From Paramoeba atlantica (Eukaryota > Discosea): DNA of 64,000 nt. The stretch is from NCBI GenBank assembly GCA_977017575.1, contig CDRNVI010000059.1, positions 248,001-312,000 of the forward strand. Direction: 5' to 3'. Each line of letters starts with the position of its first letter. Positions within the stretch are counted from its first letter, which is position 1. This document shows, piece after piece, positions 19,541 to 30,265 of this stretch. The notes beneath the pieces are model-generated. The model worked only from the letters and a program-made list of their open reading frames with translations, did not search any database and was not told where the DNA came from. The position numbers and the translations under genes were made by a program.

Positions 19541-22162
19541 ATGTCAACTAATCCATCGCCAACCCCTTCGGAGAATCGTCCTAGTGATCCACTATGTCTG
19601 ATTAATGAAGACTGTATTTTTACATCAACAGAAAAGTTTAATCAGTTCCTGGCTTTCGCTGCACACACATCGGAACCTGCAGCGGAGACATTTCCCCCGT
19701 CGACTGAATACAATATCATTGGAATCCTCGGAGGTCAAAGTACCGGAAAATCGACTCTTCTCAACGCACTATTTGGGACAACCTTTCCTGTGATGGACGA
19801 GGACGCGGGAAGGTATCAAACCACAAAAGGGTTATGGCTTGCGCACGCACACTCATCTTCGACGAAAACTCCTTTGTTTGTAATGGATGCAGAAGGCACC
19901 GATGGTCGTGAGCGGTTTGATGACCAAACGTTTGAACGGCGCGCTTCTTTATTCTCTCTCGCCACTTGCGACCTACTTGTGATTAATCTTTTAAGCTCTG
20001 AAGTGGGACGATACAACGCCGCGAATCTGAGTTTGCTGCGCTGTATTATGGAGCTCTATCTCCAGTTGTTCTCGAAAAGTGTGGAGCACACCAATAATGG
20101 CGGGGAAGAATCACAACTAGAACACACGGAGGAAAGACAGTCTGAAGAGACTGAGAAAGTTACGGAGCGCTCTAACGAATTTGATGCGTCTACAGAGATT
20201 AGAAATGAGACTCCTCGAATTAATGAAGAAACACCTAAGACTGAGCCCAAGGTTCCGGTAAGCGGCCACCGTCGTATGCGGCTTCTTTTCATTCTTCGCG
20301 ACCATGTCAAGACTTCTTTTGACACCGAAGTAACTGTCCTGGAGAAATCATTGCGTCAAGTGTGGAGTGGTGTCTATCGCTCAGGAAACGCAACACCGAA
20401 TGTTACGCCTCAGCGAAATACCGATCGCTCGAATGTCAGCACCTCGAAACGCAGCGCCAAACGACGTAATCGCAAATTTCATGCACACAAATCTCACAAC
20501 TCGGGGTTGGCAGAATCATCGGGCCATACCCACGAGCTCCCTACAGATAGCACTTTCGAACCCGAGCACATGTTTGAGGATTACTTTGATGTCTCTTATT
20601 TCGCTCTCCCACACTACCAGTTGCAACGTAGCGAATTTGACCAGCAAATTGAAACGCTAAAACACAAATTTCGTTTCGACGCGGCGTGTATTCTTCCCTC
20701 GCTCCCACTTCGTGCCGCACGTCCATGCGGCCGAGGTCTGGATGTCCCCCTCGAAGCGCTCTACATTTATATGAGTAACTGCTGGGCTACGATTTGTGAC
20801 AACAAGGAAATTGACATTCCTTCTCAAAAAGAGCTGATTGCGGTGCACCGATGTGCAGAGCTTCGTCGAGACACCCTCACGGTGGTCGAGAAAATGCTAT
20901 CGGAATGGAATGCGCAGCTTCGGGATAAAAAGCCAATCCCGCGTTTGATGGCACAAGTCCGTTCGTTAGCCCACGCCCACGAGCGACAAATGCAGCACCG
21001 CGCGGAGCTCTACCCCCGTCATACGGTCTCCAAACTGAGCCATGAGCTGCATGAGGAGATTTTACGGCAGGCGGAGCCCATTTTAGAGGCGCAGTTACAG
21101 CTTGTGCTCAGCAGCGCTCAATCCTCGCTAGAAGCTGAACTCTTTCTCCCCCTGGATCGAATTCTCCAAGCTGGTTTACCTGTAGAAACGACATGGCCTC
21201 AAATTCGAGAATTACTCCAGTCCTTGCGGAAAGGTCTGATTCTTCGTTTTATTCGGTTACAGGAAAAGGCACAAACATTAGATGAAGCGCTGAGCGACTC
21301 TGCAATTTCACGATTGGAGCTCAATCTTGAAATCACGTTTGATCGACGACTACGCGCCTTAGCTCGTGATGCGCACAAACACATGGCTTCTCTTTTTGAG
21401 TACGCGTTGCATCACAAAAAGGATGGCGCCCTACGGGTCTACCCCTCCCTTGCAGGACTGATGAAGCGTGCGAGTGTGGTCGAGAAACTCGGGGTGCGGT
21501 ATTTGGAAAATGTCTGCTGCAATCGGTTAAAAAACAGAGAATGGGATTCAAGTGTTGGTATAAAAATCGAGGGCCCGAATGTTCATTTATGTGTGCCGTT
21601 AAGTAAAACCTGGTCTAGTGATGTGGAGAAAGCTTTGCAGGTCATAAAATCGGGTGGAGAAGTTTCGGAGGATAAGGCGAATACGGAAGAGATTGACCAT
21701 GGAGATGTCGTACCGTTGATCTTACAAGAGTGGGAGCTACAACGTGCCTACGAGCTTTATAAGCAGCAAACGCAGTTCACGGTACAGCTTTTGCAGAGGA
21801 CTATGGAATCCCCTTCACGGACGCACATTCCGCTTTGGTTTTGGGCGTTGTTTGCTTTTTTCGCATTCGACGATGTTTGTTATATGCTGACGAGTCCTCT
21901 GTGGTTGATGCTTGCGCTTACGCTGGGGTATTTGTTCCTACATGAATGGATCTCAGAGCGTTGGGAAAAACTAAATCGAATCGGAGATCTACTGCAACTG
22001 CAAAACGTCCTTAGTTTCTTGCAACCCCTTTCTGGAGACCTTAAAACGCGTAAAATGGACACTCCGCCAGATCGCTCTACGAAGGATAAAGCAAATAAAA
22101 GGATATCATCCAGCACAGATTCCCTTAGTAATGAAGAGGGCACGAAAAATGATTCGTATTAA
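19541..22162 (+). CDS. SEY1: Sey1/RHD3 (atlastin-like) ER-fusion GTPase
   Basis: Sey1/RHD3 proteins fuse ER tubules homotypically. The N-terminal GTPase has P-loop GGQSTGKS at 64-71, TTKGLWLAH, DAEGTDGRERFDD and the G4-like ILRDH. A long helical bundle region follows. Near residues 765-805 is the paired membrane hairpin (PLWFWALFAFFAFDDV, then SPLWLMLALTLGYLFL), and a polar cytosolic tail closes the protein. Two charged or Ser-rich inserts (about 185-235 and 280-340) lengthen the GTPase domain; total 873 residues against roughly 780-850 in the family. The DAEGTDGRER form (usually DxEGTDGRER) is kept, so activity is likely. Confidence 0.93.
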   Translation: MSTNPSPTPSENRPSDPLCLINEDCIFTSTEKFNQFLAFAAHTSEPAAETFPPSTEYNIIGILGGQSTGKSTLLNALFGTTFPVMDEDAGRYQTTKGLWLAHAHSSSTKTPLFVMDAEGTDGRERFDDQTFERRASLFSLATCDLLVINLLSSEVGRYNAANLSLLRCIMELYLQLFSKSVEHTNNGGEESQLEHTEERQSEETEKVTERSNEFDASTEIRNETPRINEETPKTEPKVPVSGHRRMRLLFILRDHVKTSFDTEVTVLEKSLRQVWSGVYRSGNATPNVTPQRNTDRSNVSTSKRSAKRRNRKFHAHKSHNSGLAESSGHTHELPTDSTFEPEHMFEDYFDVSYFALPHYQLQRSEFDQQIETLKHKFRFDAACILPSLPLRAARPCGRGLDVPLEALYIYMSNCWATICDNKEIDIPSQKELIAVHRCAELRRDTLTVVEKMLSEWNAQLRDKKPIPRLMAQVRSLAHAHERQMQHRAELYPRHTVSKLSHELHEEILRQAEPILEAQLQLVLSSAQSSLEAELFLPLDRILQAGLPVETTWPQIRELLQSLRKGLILRFIRLQEKAQTLDEALSDSAISRLELNLEITFDRRLRALARDAHKHMASLFEYALHHKKDGALRVYPSLAGLMKRASVVEKLGVRYLENVCCNRLKNREWDSSVGIKIEGPNVHLCVPLSKTWSSDVEKALQVIKSGGEVSEDKANTEEIDHGDVVPLILQEWELQRAYELYKQQTQFTVQLLQRTMESPSRTHIPLWFWALFAFFAFDDVCYMLTSPLWLMLALTLGYLFLHEWISERWEKLNRIGDLLQLQNVLSFLQPLSGDLKTRKMDTPPDRSTKDKANKRISSSTDSLSNEEGTKNDSY

Positions 22163-22508
22163 CTCACGTAGATTGTAGCAGACTTTGTTACTAGGTGTAC
22201 GAGATGTGTATGTGTACTGGTTTGGAATGTGAGTAACTCCTTGCACAACAGCCTCTTTCTTAGCAAACGGTGGTCGGGGCTATGTTCCGACATATTTTTT
22301 AAATGACTCTTAGCAGATGCCTTCTCCAACAGATTGGTTTTTGTTGTACATGACTTTGCTTTTAGATTCATGTTCTTTATTTATTTTTCATCCCGAATGA
22401 CAAGTAACAACGTACTTTCCATTCAACACCTTTTTACCAGCTTTTTACCACACAAATTTTCAAATTCAAAATTCAGGTTTACCAATGTTTTTTTAATAAT
22501 CTACCTAA
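22163..22508. other. Intergenic spacer
   Basis: No gene; frames here are not supported by an ATG and family match. Confidence 0.4.
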
Positions 22509-23393
22509 ATGGCGCCACACAATCTTACCCCATTCTTGCAATCTAAACTGCAAGAGTATCGTGGAATTAAAGATTTTGACCCATTGGCATGGGTTGACTC
22601 AAAATGTCTTGCCCTCAACCAATACATGACGAAGCATAACCTCTCCGGGTGTGTCACCTCCGTCTCCGGTGGTATCGACAGCGCAGTGACTCTCTTTCTC
22701 TGTGCTCGGGCAAAACAGATGCCGCAGTCGCCTATTCGTCGAAATATTGCGCTGTGTCAACCCATTGAAAGTAGCGACTGGGCCACGGAACGAGGGATGG
22801 AAAATGCAAAGGCCTGTGGGGCTGAAATCGTGCTGATCGACCAAACCGCATCTCATCGTTTGCTCTCGGCTAAGATCGAAACGGCAATGGGTGTCGAGAA
22901 ACCGAACACTTTTGCTCGTGGTCAACTTCGCTCGTACATGCGCACTCCGGTTAGTTACTACGTAGCGCAGCTTTTGGGTGCACAAGAATGTCCAGCGATT
23001 GTAATGGGCACAGGCAATCGTGATGAGGACGGCTATTTGGGCTACTTCTGCAAGGCAGGAGATGGGGTGTTTGACGTATCACTAATATCAGATTTACACA
23101 AATCGGAGGTGTACGCTGTGGGACAGCATTTAAGCGTGCCGCTGAACACCTTGAACGCCTCGCCTTCGGCTGATCTGTGGCCAAATCAGACGGATGAGGA
23201 TGAGCTAAACGTTCTCTATGACACTGTTGAGCTTTACACTGGATGGTTTCTGCAACTTGCAAAGGAGGAGCAAGATCAGTTTTTGTCCTCTATGGATGAA
23301 ACCTCTAAAAGCATTTTCTTGAAAGATGCCACTCAAATAGAAAGTTTACATAGGCGAAACGCGCATAAGCTATCGCCGTCCGTACTCTTGTGA
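22509..23393 (+). CDS. Ammonia-dependent-type NAD+ synthetase
   Basis: NAD synthetase amidates nicotinic acid adenine dinucleotide to NAD+. The 294 residues match the short bacterial/kinetoplastid form without the glutaminase domain found in yeast and animals. The ATP-pyrophosphatase motif SGGIDS lies at 53-58. Also present are RANAR-type positions as QLRSYMRTP, GTGNRDED, and KSEV in SDLHKSEVYAVG with the NASPSADLWPNQTDEDEL loop. Start is the only in-frame ATG with a suitable length. Its presence without a glutaminase domain implies use of free ammonia. The short form fits a kinetoplastid, where this bacterial-like enzyme is known. Confidence 0.9.
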   Translation: MAPHNLTPFLQSKLQEYRGIKDFDPLAWVDSKCLALNQYMTKHNLSGCVTSVSGGIDSAVTLFLCARAKQMPQSPIRRNIALCQPIESSDWATERGMENAKACGAEIVLIDQTASHRLLSAKIETAMGVEKPNTFARGQLRSYMRTPVSYYVAQLLGAQECPAIVMGTGNRDEDGYLGYFCKAGDGVFDVSLISDLHKSEVYAVGQHLSVPLNTLNASPSADLWPNQTDEDELNVLYDTVELYTGWFLQLAKEEQDQFLSSMDETSKSIFLKDATQIESLHRRNAHKLSPSVLL

Positions 23394-23670
23394 GAGTAAA
23401 ATTTCTCACGCTTTGTGATGACGGGCCCTACTGTGCATCCATTTGCTCACTAACCGCAAAAACCTTTTTAACAAAAATCTTTCTCAAAGACGCACACAAA
23501 TCATTGTATCACTATACAACAAATACCACCATACACATGATTTTTATCCCTAAATTTATTCTTGTAACGAAAAACAAAACTCTTTTCTATCTTTCCTAGA
23601 CATCTCTGTTTTACTTACTGTAGATAGACATCTCTCTTTTTACTCCCCATCTCTCCCCCCTCTCCCCACC

Positions 23671-26600
23671 ATGGATTTCCTCAGCACCATTGATTTCGCC
23701 GCCGCTCTCGACGAGGAGGAGGAGGAGGAGGCCAAGAACCACGCCTCACGGTACGGCCGGCTCCACCCCTCCCAGCGTGGGCTTCACCCTTTCCTCCCCT
23801 CACCCTCTTCAACGACCACAACCCCGATGGCCCCGTTTACACGTCAAACTACCCAACCCAGTGGTTTCGGTCCCACACAGGATTCGGTGTATTCGCTCGG
23901 TACCACTCAAGAGGATACCCAAGATGATTTCAGTGATACTGAAGAAGACGAAGAAGACGAAAACTCCGAAGACCATGAAGATGAAGAAGAAAACGATGAA
24001 ACCCCAAACGGTGACCGCGACGAAAATCATCCCAGTGCGTTTGCTCTTCACTCTGCCTCTTCTACACTATTATCTCAAAATACGGAAATTCAATCCATTG
24101 CCCCTTCTGAGGTGAACAGCGATGAGAGCAGCTGTTCAAGTCTTGAGGAAGACGAAGAAGAAGACTATGAAGAAGGAAAGGATGGAAGGAAGGGGAAACG
24201 TAAAAAGGCCAACGGGGCCTTATCCCATCTCCCGGCCCATGCCTGCGCGTACTGTGGGTGTGGGGACCCGGCCGCGGTGGTCCAGTGCGGGGTGGGACGC
24301 TGCGGGAAGTGGTTCTGTAACGGCCGCGGCTCCACCGCGGGGTCTCATGCCATCCACCATTGCATCCGGAGTAAACACAAGGAGGTGGTGCTGCACCCGG
24401 AGGGGTTGCTCGGGGATACCACCCTGGAGTGTTTTGTTTGCGGCAATAAGAATGTGTTTGTGCTGGGGTTCGTGCCGAGTTGTACCGAGAGTGTGGTGAT
24501 TTTGCTGTGCCGGGATCCGTGTTTGGGAACGTCCCAGGCGGGAAGTGGGACGGATTGGGATCCGTCGACGTGGTTGCCGTTGATTGAGGATCGGAAGCTG
24601 TTGCCGTGGCTGGTGAAGTCGCCTTCGGCGGCGGAGATGGCACGGTGTCGGAAGATTACCACGGAGCAGATTGTGAAGCTGGAGGAGTTGTGGAAAACGA
24701 ACCCGCAGGGGAGCATTGAGGATTTGAATCCGGCGCAGGCTTCTCGTACCGGTCCGCTGGAGTCCGTTTGTTTCTTTTATGAGGATGCTTACCACTACCA
24801 AGCCGTGTTTACCCCTCTGATTGAGATGGAAGCCGCCTATGACGAGGCCATGAAGGCGTCACAAGCCATCACGAATGCGACAATATCGTGGACGCCGGGG
24901 ATTAGTGGAAAAACCATGGCCACGTTTGTATTTCCTCGCGCCGACAGCGACACACGGCTGGTCGTGGGAGACGAAATTCGTATCATACATCCCTCGGAAA
25001 AGCTCGCTGCTGAAAACCAAGGAAAGCTGTCCGGCGTTGCGAAAGACCCCACCTTGGGGGTTTTGTCGCGGGCTGTGGCATCAAAATCCGGAAAATCGAA
25101 ATCTATGTCGCTGCGTTCCTCGGGTGCGACCTTAAACGAATCCATTGCGCTGACGCTGGAGCAAAAGATTTTATCCCAGAAATGGCAGCAAGGGGCGTTC
25201 GACAAGAAGCCCGGCGACAAGAAGGAAAAGGGTGAGGACGAGGGGCTTGGGGTCGTGGGCACCGTCGTCCGCATCAATGTCACCCCCACCTCCACCGATG
25301 AGATCACCGTGGAACTCAAACCCACGGAAGCGCAAAAAGTCCACACCGAGCTCACCCACGGGTACATCTGCGAAATGGTATGGAAACCGGTCACCTTTGA
25401 GCGCATGAAACAAGCCATGCGGGTGTTCGCCGCCGACGAGAGCAGCGTAAGTGCCTACCTCTACCACCGTCTCCTGGGCCACGCCGTGGAGCACCACCCC
25501 ACCCTCCCCGTGGACCTCCCCAAAACCCTCCACGCCCCCTCCCTCCCCAAACTCAACCCCAGCCAGGCCGCCGCGGTGCGCAGTGTGCTCCCCCAGCCCC
25601 TGAGTCTTATCCAAGGCCCCCCGGGGACGGGGAAGACGGTGACCAGTGCCACCCTCGTCTACCACATGGCCTCCCTGAACAAAACCCAGGTCCTGGTCAC
25701 CGCCCCCAGCAACGTGGCCGTGGACCACCTCGCGGAGCGCATCGCGAAGACCGGGCTCCGTGTGGTCCGCATGTGCGCCCGGTCCCGGGAGAGCGTGCTA
25801 AGTGTAGTGGAGCCCCTAACACTGCACGCCCAGGTGGAGAGCCTAGCCACGAACAGCCCCCAGTGGAGCGAGCTGTACAAACTGCGCAAACTCCGCGACG
25901 TGCTGGGCCATCTCTCCACCGCGGATGAGCATAAATATGTCCATTTGTTGCGAAAAATGGAGAGCGAGCTGCTCCGGGGGGCGGATGTGGTGTGCACGAC
26001 CTGTGTGGGGAGCGGGGACAGCCGTCTCGGTCGGTTTCGGTTCAAACATGTGCTGATTGATGAGAGCACGCAGTCGTGTGAGCCGGAGACGCTGCTGGCG
26101 CTGGTGCGCGGGGCCCGGCAGGTCGTCCTCGTCGGGGACCACTGCCAGCTGGGGCCGGTGATTTTGTGTAAGGAGGCGACGAAAGCGGGGCTCGGGCGGT
26201 CGTTGTTCGAGCGGCTCGTGCTGCTCGGGGTGCGGCCGTACCGTCTGCAGGTGCAGTACCGGATGCACCCCGCGATCTCGGCCTTCCCCTCCGCAACGTT
26301 CTATGAGGGGACGTTACAGAATGGGGTGACGCAGGAGGAGAGGCTGCGGGAGGAACACCCGTTTCCGTGGCCCTGCCCCCATAAGCCGCTGTTCTTTTAC
26401 AACAGCATTGGGGCTGAGGAGCTCAGTGGGAGTGGCACGAGCTACCTGAACCGGGTAGAAGGGGCGCTGGTTGAGAAATGTGTCACCCAGCTCCTCCAAG
26501 TCGGGGTACTCCCCGATGATGTGGGGATTATTACCCCCTACGAGGGCCAACGGGCCTATGTGGTCCACTATCTACAACGAAACGGTACTCTCCCCTCGGA

Positions 26601-27348
26601 CCTCTACAAACGTATCGAGGTCAGCTCCGTGGATGCGTTCCAGGGCCGGGAGAAGCAGTACATTATCCTTAGCTGTGTGCGAAGTAACGACCACCAGGGG
26701 ATTGGTTTCCTCTCGGATGCGCGACGGCTTAATGTCGCGCTTACCCGAGCCCAGAGCGGGCTGATCATTATCGGCAACGGTCGGGTGTTAAGTCGCAGCC
26801 CTCTGTGGCACGCGCTGATCTCCCATTACAAGGCCATGAATCTGGTCGTGGAAGGGCCACTGAGTGGGTTAAAGGCTGTGAATCTCACTTTGCAGCGCCC
26901 CTATGAGATTCGCAGTGGGTTGTTTCGAACCCAGACCGAGTTGGTCGCGGGGGTCGGGGGGGCAAAGGAACAAACCGCAAATGTTGCTGTCCCCAAGACA
27001 GCGATGGAGGCTGCCCCTGAGATGTATGACACCCCGATCGATGGGTCCTACTCCCGGGCCCTGCGTGAGGGGGGGAGGGGGGAGAAACCCTCCGCGGCCG
27101 GCGGTGAGGGCGTGGGCGGTACGCGGGAGGCCGCACTTCCGGGGTTGAACAAGGGAAAGGAGGCAGCGGGTGGGAAAAACAATGAACAAACAAGCCCAAT
27201 GGCGACAGGAGCTGTCCCGTATCACCCTCGCATGACGCCCGCGGCTCAGGCCCAGTCCTATGTGAAGGCGCTGGAGACCCATTTGCGGAAGCAGCCGGTG
27301 AGGGAGTCGGAAGGTGGCAGGGGGGCGTTTGGGGGTGGGAGGAGGTAA
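23671..27348 (+). CDS. UPF1: UPF1-type RNA helicase (nonsense-mediated decay)
   Basis: UPF1 is the ATP-dependent 5'-3' RNA helicase of nonsense-mediated decay. Residues 1-185 are acidic and low complexity (Glu/Asp runs). The Cys/His-rich UPF2-binding domain spans about 188-300 (CAYCGCGDP, CGKWFCNGRG, CFVCGNKNV). The SF1 helicase core has QGPPGTGKT near 650, DESTQ near 797, GDHCQLGPV, VQYRMHP, DAFQGREKQ and RRLNVALTRAQ. The tail is Gly/Glu-rich and lacks an evident SQ cluster. It has 1,225 residues; the excess over yeast (971) is in the acidic N-terminus, a linker at about 475-530 and the tail. All ATPase motifs are intact. Coding is C-rich before and G-rich after roughly the helicase middle. 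Several AGs after pyrimidine runs lie within 75 bases upstream of the ATG. Confidence 0.96.
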   Translation: MDFLSTIDFAAALDEEEEEEAKNHASRYGRLHPSQRGLHPFLPSPSSTTTTPMAPFTRQTTQPSGFGPTQDSVYSLGTTQEDTQDDFSDTEEDEEDENSEDHEDEEENDETPNGDRDENHPSAFALHSASSTLLSQNTEIQSIAPSEVNSDESSCSSLEEDEEEDYEEGKDGRKGKRKKANGALSHLPAHACAYCGCGDPAAVVQCGVGRCGKWFCNGRGSTAGSHAIHHCIRSKHKEVVLHPEGLLGDTTLECFVCGNKNVFVLGFVPSCTESVVILLCRDPCLGTSQAGSGTDWDPSTWLPLIEDRKLLPWLVKSPSAAEMARCRKITTEQIVKLEELWKTNPQGSIEDLNPAQASRTGPLESVCFFYEDAYHYQAVFTPLIEMEAAYDEAMKASQAITNATISWTPGISGKTMATFVFPRADSDTRLVVGDEIRIIHPSEKLAAENQGKLSGVAKDPTLGVLSRAVASKSGKSKSMSLRSSGATLNESIALTLEQKILSQKWQQGAFDKKPGDKKEKGEDEGLGVVGTVVRINVTPTSTDEITVELKPTEAQKVHTELTHGYICEMVWKPVTFERMKQAMRVFAADESSVSAYLYHRLLGHAVEHHPTLPVDLPKTLHAPSLPKLNPSQAAAVRSVLPQPLSLIQGPPGTGKTVTSATLVYHMASLNKTQVLVTAPSNVAVDHLAERIAKTGLRVVRMCARSRESVLSVVEPLTLHAQVESLATNSPQWSELYKLRKLRDVLGHLSTADEHKYVHLLRKMESELLRGADVVCTTCVGSGDSRLGRFRFKHVLIDESTQSCEPETLLALVRGARQVVLVGDHCQLGPVILCKEATKAGLGRSLFERLVLLGVRPYRLQVQYRMHPAISAFPSATFYEGTLQNGVTQEERLREEHPFPWPCPHKPLFFYNSIGAEELSGSGTSYLNRVEGALVEKCVTQLLQVGVLPDDVGIITPYEGQRAYVVHYLQRNGTLPSDLYKRIEVSSVDAFQGREKQYIILSCVRSNDHQGIGFLSDARRLNVALTRAQSGLIIIGNGRVLSRSPLWHALISHYKAMNLVVEGPLSGLKAVNLTLQRPYEIRSGLFRTQTELVAGVGGAKEQTANVAVPKTAMEAAPEMYDTPIDGSYSRALREGGRGEKPSAAGGEGVGGTREAALPGLNKGKEAAGGKNNEQTSPMATGAVPYHPRMTPAAQAQSYVKALETHLRKQPVRESEGGRGAFGGGRR

Positions 27349-28237
27349 AAGGCTTCGTGATTGAAGGAAATATAGGGAAACGAGATCTGTGGGTGGTGGA
27401 ATACGGCATATGATATTTTTCTGTATGAAAACATTACGAAACGATTATTTTTGTGAGCGTGTGTGAATGACAGTGCCTGAATGCGAGGGTATCAAAGAGG
27501 TGACAATAGCGAAATGTGGTGACTTTCGGACTTTTGGGAAAAGAACATCGTACTTTGCTTCAATGCGTGTTTCGCACATGTAATATTGCTTTTCCGCTTA
27601 CGATCAATGTGTAACCAGTAGCTTCCAAGACCCTAAAGATATGCGAAAGGTCTAACTCTTGGGAAACATCGTTCACATCCACAATTTTCGCGCATGGGCA
27701 ACTTACAGTAAACATACTGAAGTGCACGTGTCTGTGAAACCTATTGCTTCTCTCCCGATTATGGAACCTTTCAAGACTCTCAATTTCGATGCACGTGCTC
27801 TCAGAGTATTATCCCTTTGAAAAGTGTGCGCCACATTATTTATTTCTTACATTATGTATGCAATACTGTTTGCTAATATTATTTTTATTTTTTCTCAAGG
27901 TATTCTTCTGGTAGGGTGCTCAAGGTGAGAACTTCTGTCACTCTGCATTTGCTGCTATTCAAAGCATTTCGAATTGTAGTAAGAGAATACGTACTGTCGC
28001 TATGAGTAATGTCGCCACGATACGGTAGCTAGTGTCGCTACTTTGTATGAAATTGTTTTGGTGAACCTTGAAGAATCATGATGTCCTGCATTTATCAATT
28101 AATGATCGATTATTTTAAAACGAACCGTAAAGGCTTGGATTCTAAAATTTTGAAATACATTTCTCGGAGTAGTACTCCAATGATTTTAATCTTTACTCCA
28201 ATAGCAGACTCTTTTTTACATTGCACTCGTTCCAATT
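27349..28237. other. Intergenic spacer (about 890 bp)
   Basis: AT-rich with no recognisable gene, RNA or repeat. The segment just before 28238 (CCAATAGCAG then CTCTTTTTTAC) could be a trans-splice site. Confidence 0.4.
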
Positions 28238-28726
28238 ATGTCGTCTTCCAACGCCGATCCTCATGATTACTTTACCCAACTCACTACAGAGTTGGCATCG
28301 CTCGACGAAATACCCCCGAAACTTCATCCCTTCTCTGTCTCCAGTGCTTTTCCTGAGACAATAACAGGATGCAAGGCTTTGCTACTGCTGCACTACAATC
28401 GTCTACTCGCCTATCGTGGCTGCGCAGTACTCACACGTGAGAGGGAACTAATGAAAGCCATGCGAAACGGTTCGGTTACCTCCCGAGATGAGATTCAACA
28501 ATGGGTGGAGAGTTATCACACTCGAGAGATTGACTCACAGTCCATGGAACAACCAGAGGTAGATGAGATTACACAAGCAAGCGCAAGGAAAATGGATAGA
28601 AATATCAACTGGGAAGTGCCTAAAACGTTGCGAAAAATTGATAATGCGCTTGCTCATCTCCGATACCTGTTAGATGCCGCAATTAAGCTGGAGGGGCCCA
28701 GAAAGGGGCTCGCGAAAAGCAAGTAA
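28238..28726 (+). CDS. Small helical protein, unrecognised
   Basis: The 162-residue protein starts at an ATG in good position in the array and has an ordinary codon pattern, so it is probably real. It is predominantly helical by composition. Residues 45-75 (CKALLLLHYNRLLAYRGC) and 125-155 (RKIDNALAHLRYLLDAAI) look like amphipathic helices. The tail is basic (KGLAKSK). The LLLxHYNRLLAY stretch is faintly like Sas10/C1D-type nucleolar proteins, but too weakly to assign. No signal or membrane segment. Confidence 0.6.
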   Translation: MSSSNADPHDYFTQLTTELASLDEIPPKLHPFSVSSAFPETITGCKALLLLHYNRLLAYRGCAVLTRERELMKAMRNGSVTSRDEIQQWVESYHTREIDSQSMEQPEVDEITQASARKMDRNINWEVPKTLRKIDNALAHLRYLLDAAIKLEGPRKGLAKSK

Positions 28727-28975
28727 ACTAACTTACAGTGTCAAATCTGGCTTCATGCATAAATCCCGTCGTTGGTTGTTTGAGATTGTTTTTTTCGAAT
28801 CTCTTTTCTCCACTCTGTGAGAGCTCATCGGCGATAACTCCGCAGTTAACATCACATACCGACTTCCAACAGCTATATTGAATTAAAAGATCATCTCCTA
28901 CAACCGCATCCTTCTTATTTTATAGATGCTTTACGAGCCTCCTTTCTCCCTAACCCCTCTTACCTCCTTCCCCCC

Positions 28976-30265
28976 ATGTTCTCTCGCTTCCTTCGTCATC
29001 TGCATTCCCCCTCCATTTTTCCCGTACTCCCCTCCCCTCTCCCCATTTACCCCACCCTCCCCGACACGGACCCACAAAATCCCGAACACCTCGACGGCGA
29101 CGACGATATTTTTTCTTACGCCACAAACTCTACTGCGTATCTTCGCGAGTCGGATGCTAAAATGTCGTCCCCCTCTTTTTCTTCTTCTTCTTCTTCTTCT
29201 TCCAGCGAAAACAAAAATGCAACCGGAAAGAAAAAATACAATCCTCTCACGGCGCGTCTTCAATGGTACGCGGCGCTTAACAACGCTGAGGACCTTGTAA
29301 CGCCTGGGGGAATCCATCAGTGCCTTGAACGTGCAGAAAAGAGGCCATCACTGTCGGGTTCCGAGGCCCATCACACGGAATACGGTAACCCCCATCCGTT
29401 TCCGCACTATTACGGCATCGATGGGTTTACCTCTCCGGGGTTTTGTATTGCCGAGACCCACGCGGACCCCAGCCAGGGGTTTTGTCTCTCGATGGCTTAT
29501 CTCCCGAAACAAGCCACCGTGGAGATGCGCTATTTGCCGCAGAAAGCAAAGTTCGCCCCCGCAGTGGGGCTACGGAGAATACAAGACGACCGTGGAGAAC
29601 GGTTTAAGGAGGACAGTGAAGCCTATCTGGGGAGGGGGGAGGAAAAAGGGAGAAACGCCTGCGAACTTGTGATTGAACCCAGCGATCCCGGAGCCCCCGA
29701 ATTTGACCCGCGACGGATGATGTATAAAAGAATTCATCCGATTTGTGTGGCGAAAATAATAGCGGTGCTGGAAAATCGCATTCCCGAGATGGAATTTCGG
29801 AACTTCGATAAAGAGGTTCGTGTAGCGTTTTGGAAGATGAGGGAAAACGGTTTCGCGCTGTTTCTGGCAGGGAACCAGATGCGACTTCCCGGAGCGCCTC
29901 ATATTGAGACCACACTGACGTTTGAAGGCGAACATGTCACACAGTTACATCAGTTTCTAATCAATGCGCTCATAGCTAGTTTTAGCCGATCGGAGGGTGG
30001 GGTAAAACTCCCAGAGCTTCGCACACGCGCACAGTTGCGGCAGTCCGCAATGGAAAAATTTGGATCTTGTCTGTTTTGTAAGGCGAAGGGTCACTATGAG
30101 AGCATGTGTCCGATACGAGAGAGAGTTCACAAGTGTGTGTATTGTTCGCAGGAAGGGCACTACGAGGCGCGCTGCCCTAGATGTAAGATATGCAGTCACT
30201 GTCGGCAGCGGGGTCACGGGTCACAGGATTGTCCGCTGAACGTGTGGTTCGGCGCAGCAAACTAG
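28976..30265 (+). CDS. Mitochondrial-type protein with three CCHC zinc knuckles
   Basis: The 429-residue product begins MFSRFLRHL, a basic amphipathic start typical of mitochondrial import. A Pro/Ser/Asp-rich linker with a serine run (about 62-76) follows, then a 250-residue unknown domain (about 85-345). Three CCHC knuckles close it: CLFCKAKGHYESMC, CVYCSQEGHYEARC and CSHCRQRGHGSQDC. Such knuckles bind single-stranded RNA or DNA. In kinetoplastids, mitochondrial CCHC proteins act in kDNA replication or RNA processing and editing, so a role in organellar RNA metabolism is a fair inference but unproven. The start DNA is nearly identical to that of the gene at 30720. Confidence 0.75.
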   Translation: MFSRFLRHLHSPSIFPVLPSPLPIYPTLPDTDPQNPEHLDGDDDIFSYATNSTAYLRESDAKMSSPSFSSSSSSSSSENKNATGKKKYNPLTARLQWYAALNNAEDLVTPGGIHQCLERAEKRPSLSGSEAHHTEYGNPHPFPHYYGIDGFTSPGFCIAETHADPSQGFCLSMAYLPKQATVEMRYLPQKAKFAPAVGLRRIQDDRGERFKEDSEAYLGRGEEKGRNACELVIEPSDPGAPEFDPRRMMYKRIHPICVAKIIAVLENRIPEMEFRNFDKEVRVAFWKMRENGFALFLAGNQMRLPGAPHIETTLTFEGEHVTQLHQFLINALIASFSRSEGGVKLPELRTRAQLRQSAMEKFGSCLFCKAKGHYESMCPIRERVHKCVYCSQEGHYEARCPRCKICSHCRQRGHGSQDCPLNVWFGAAN

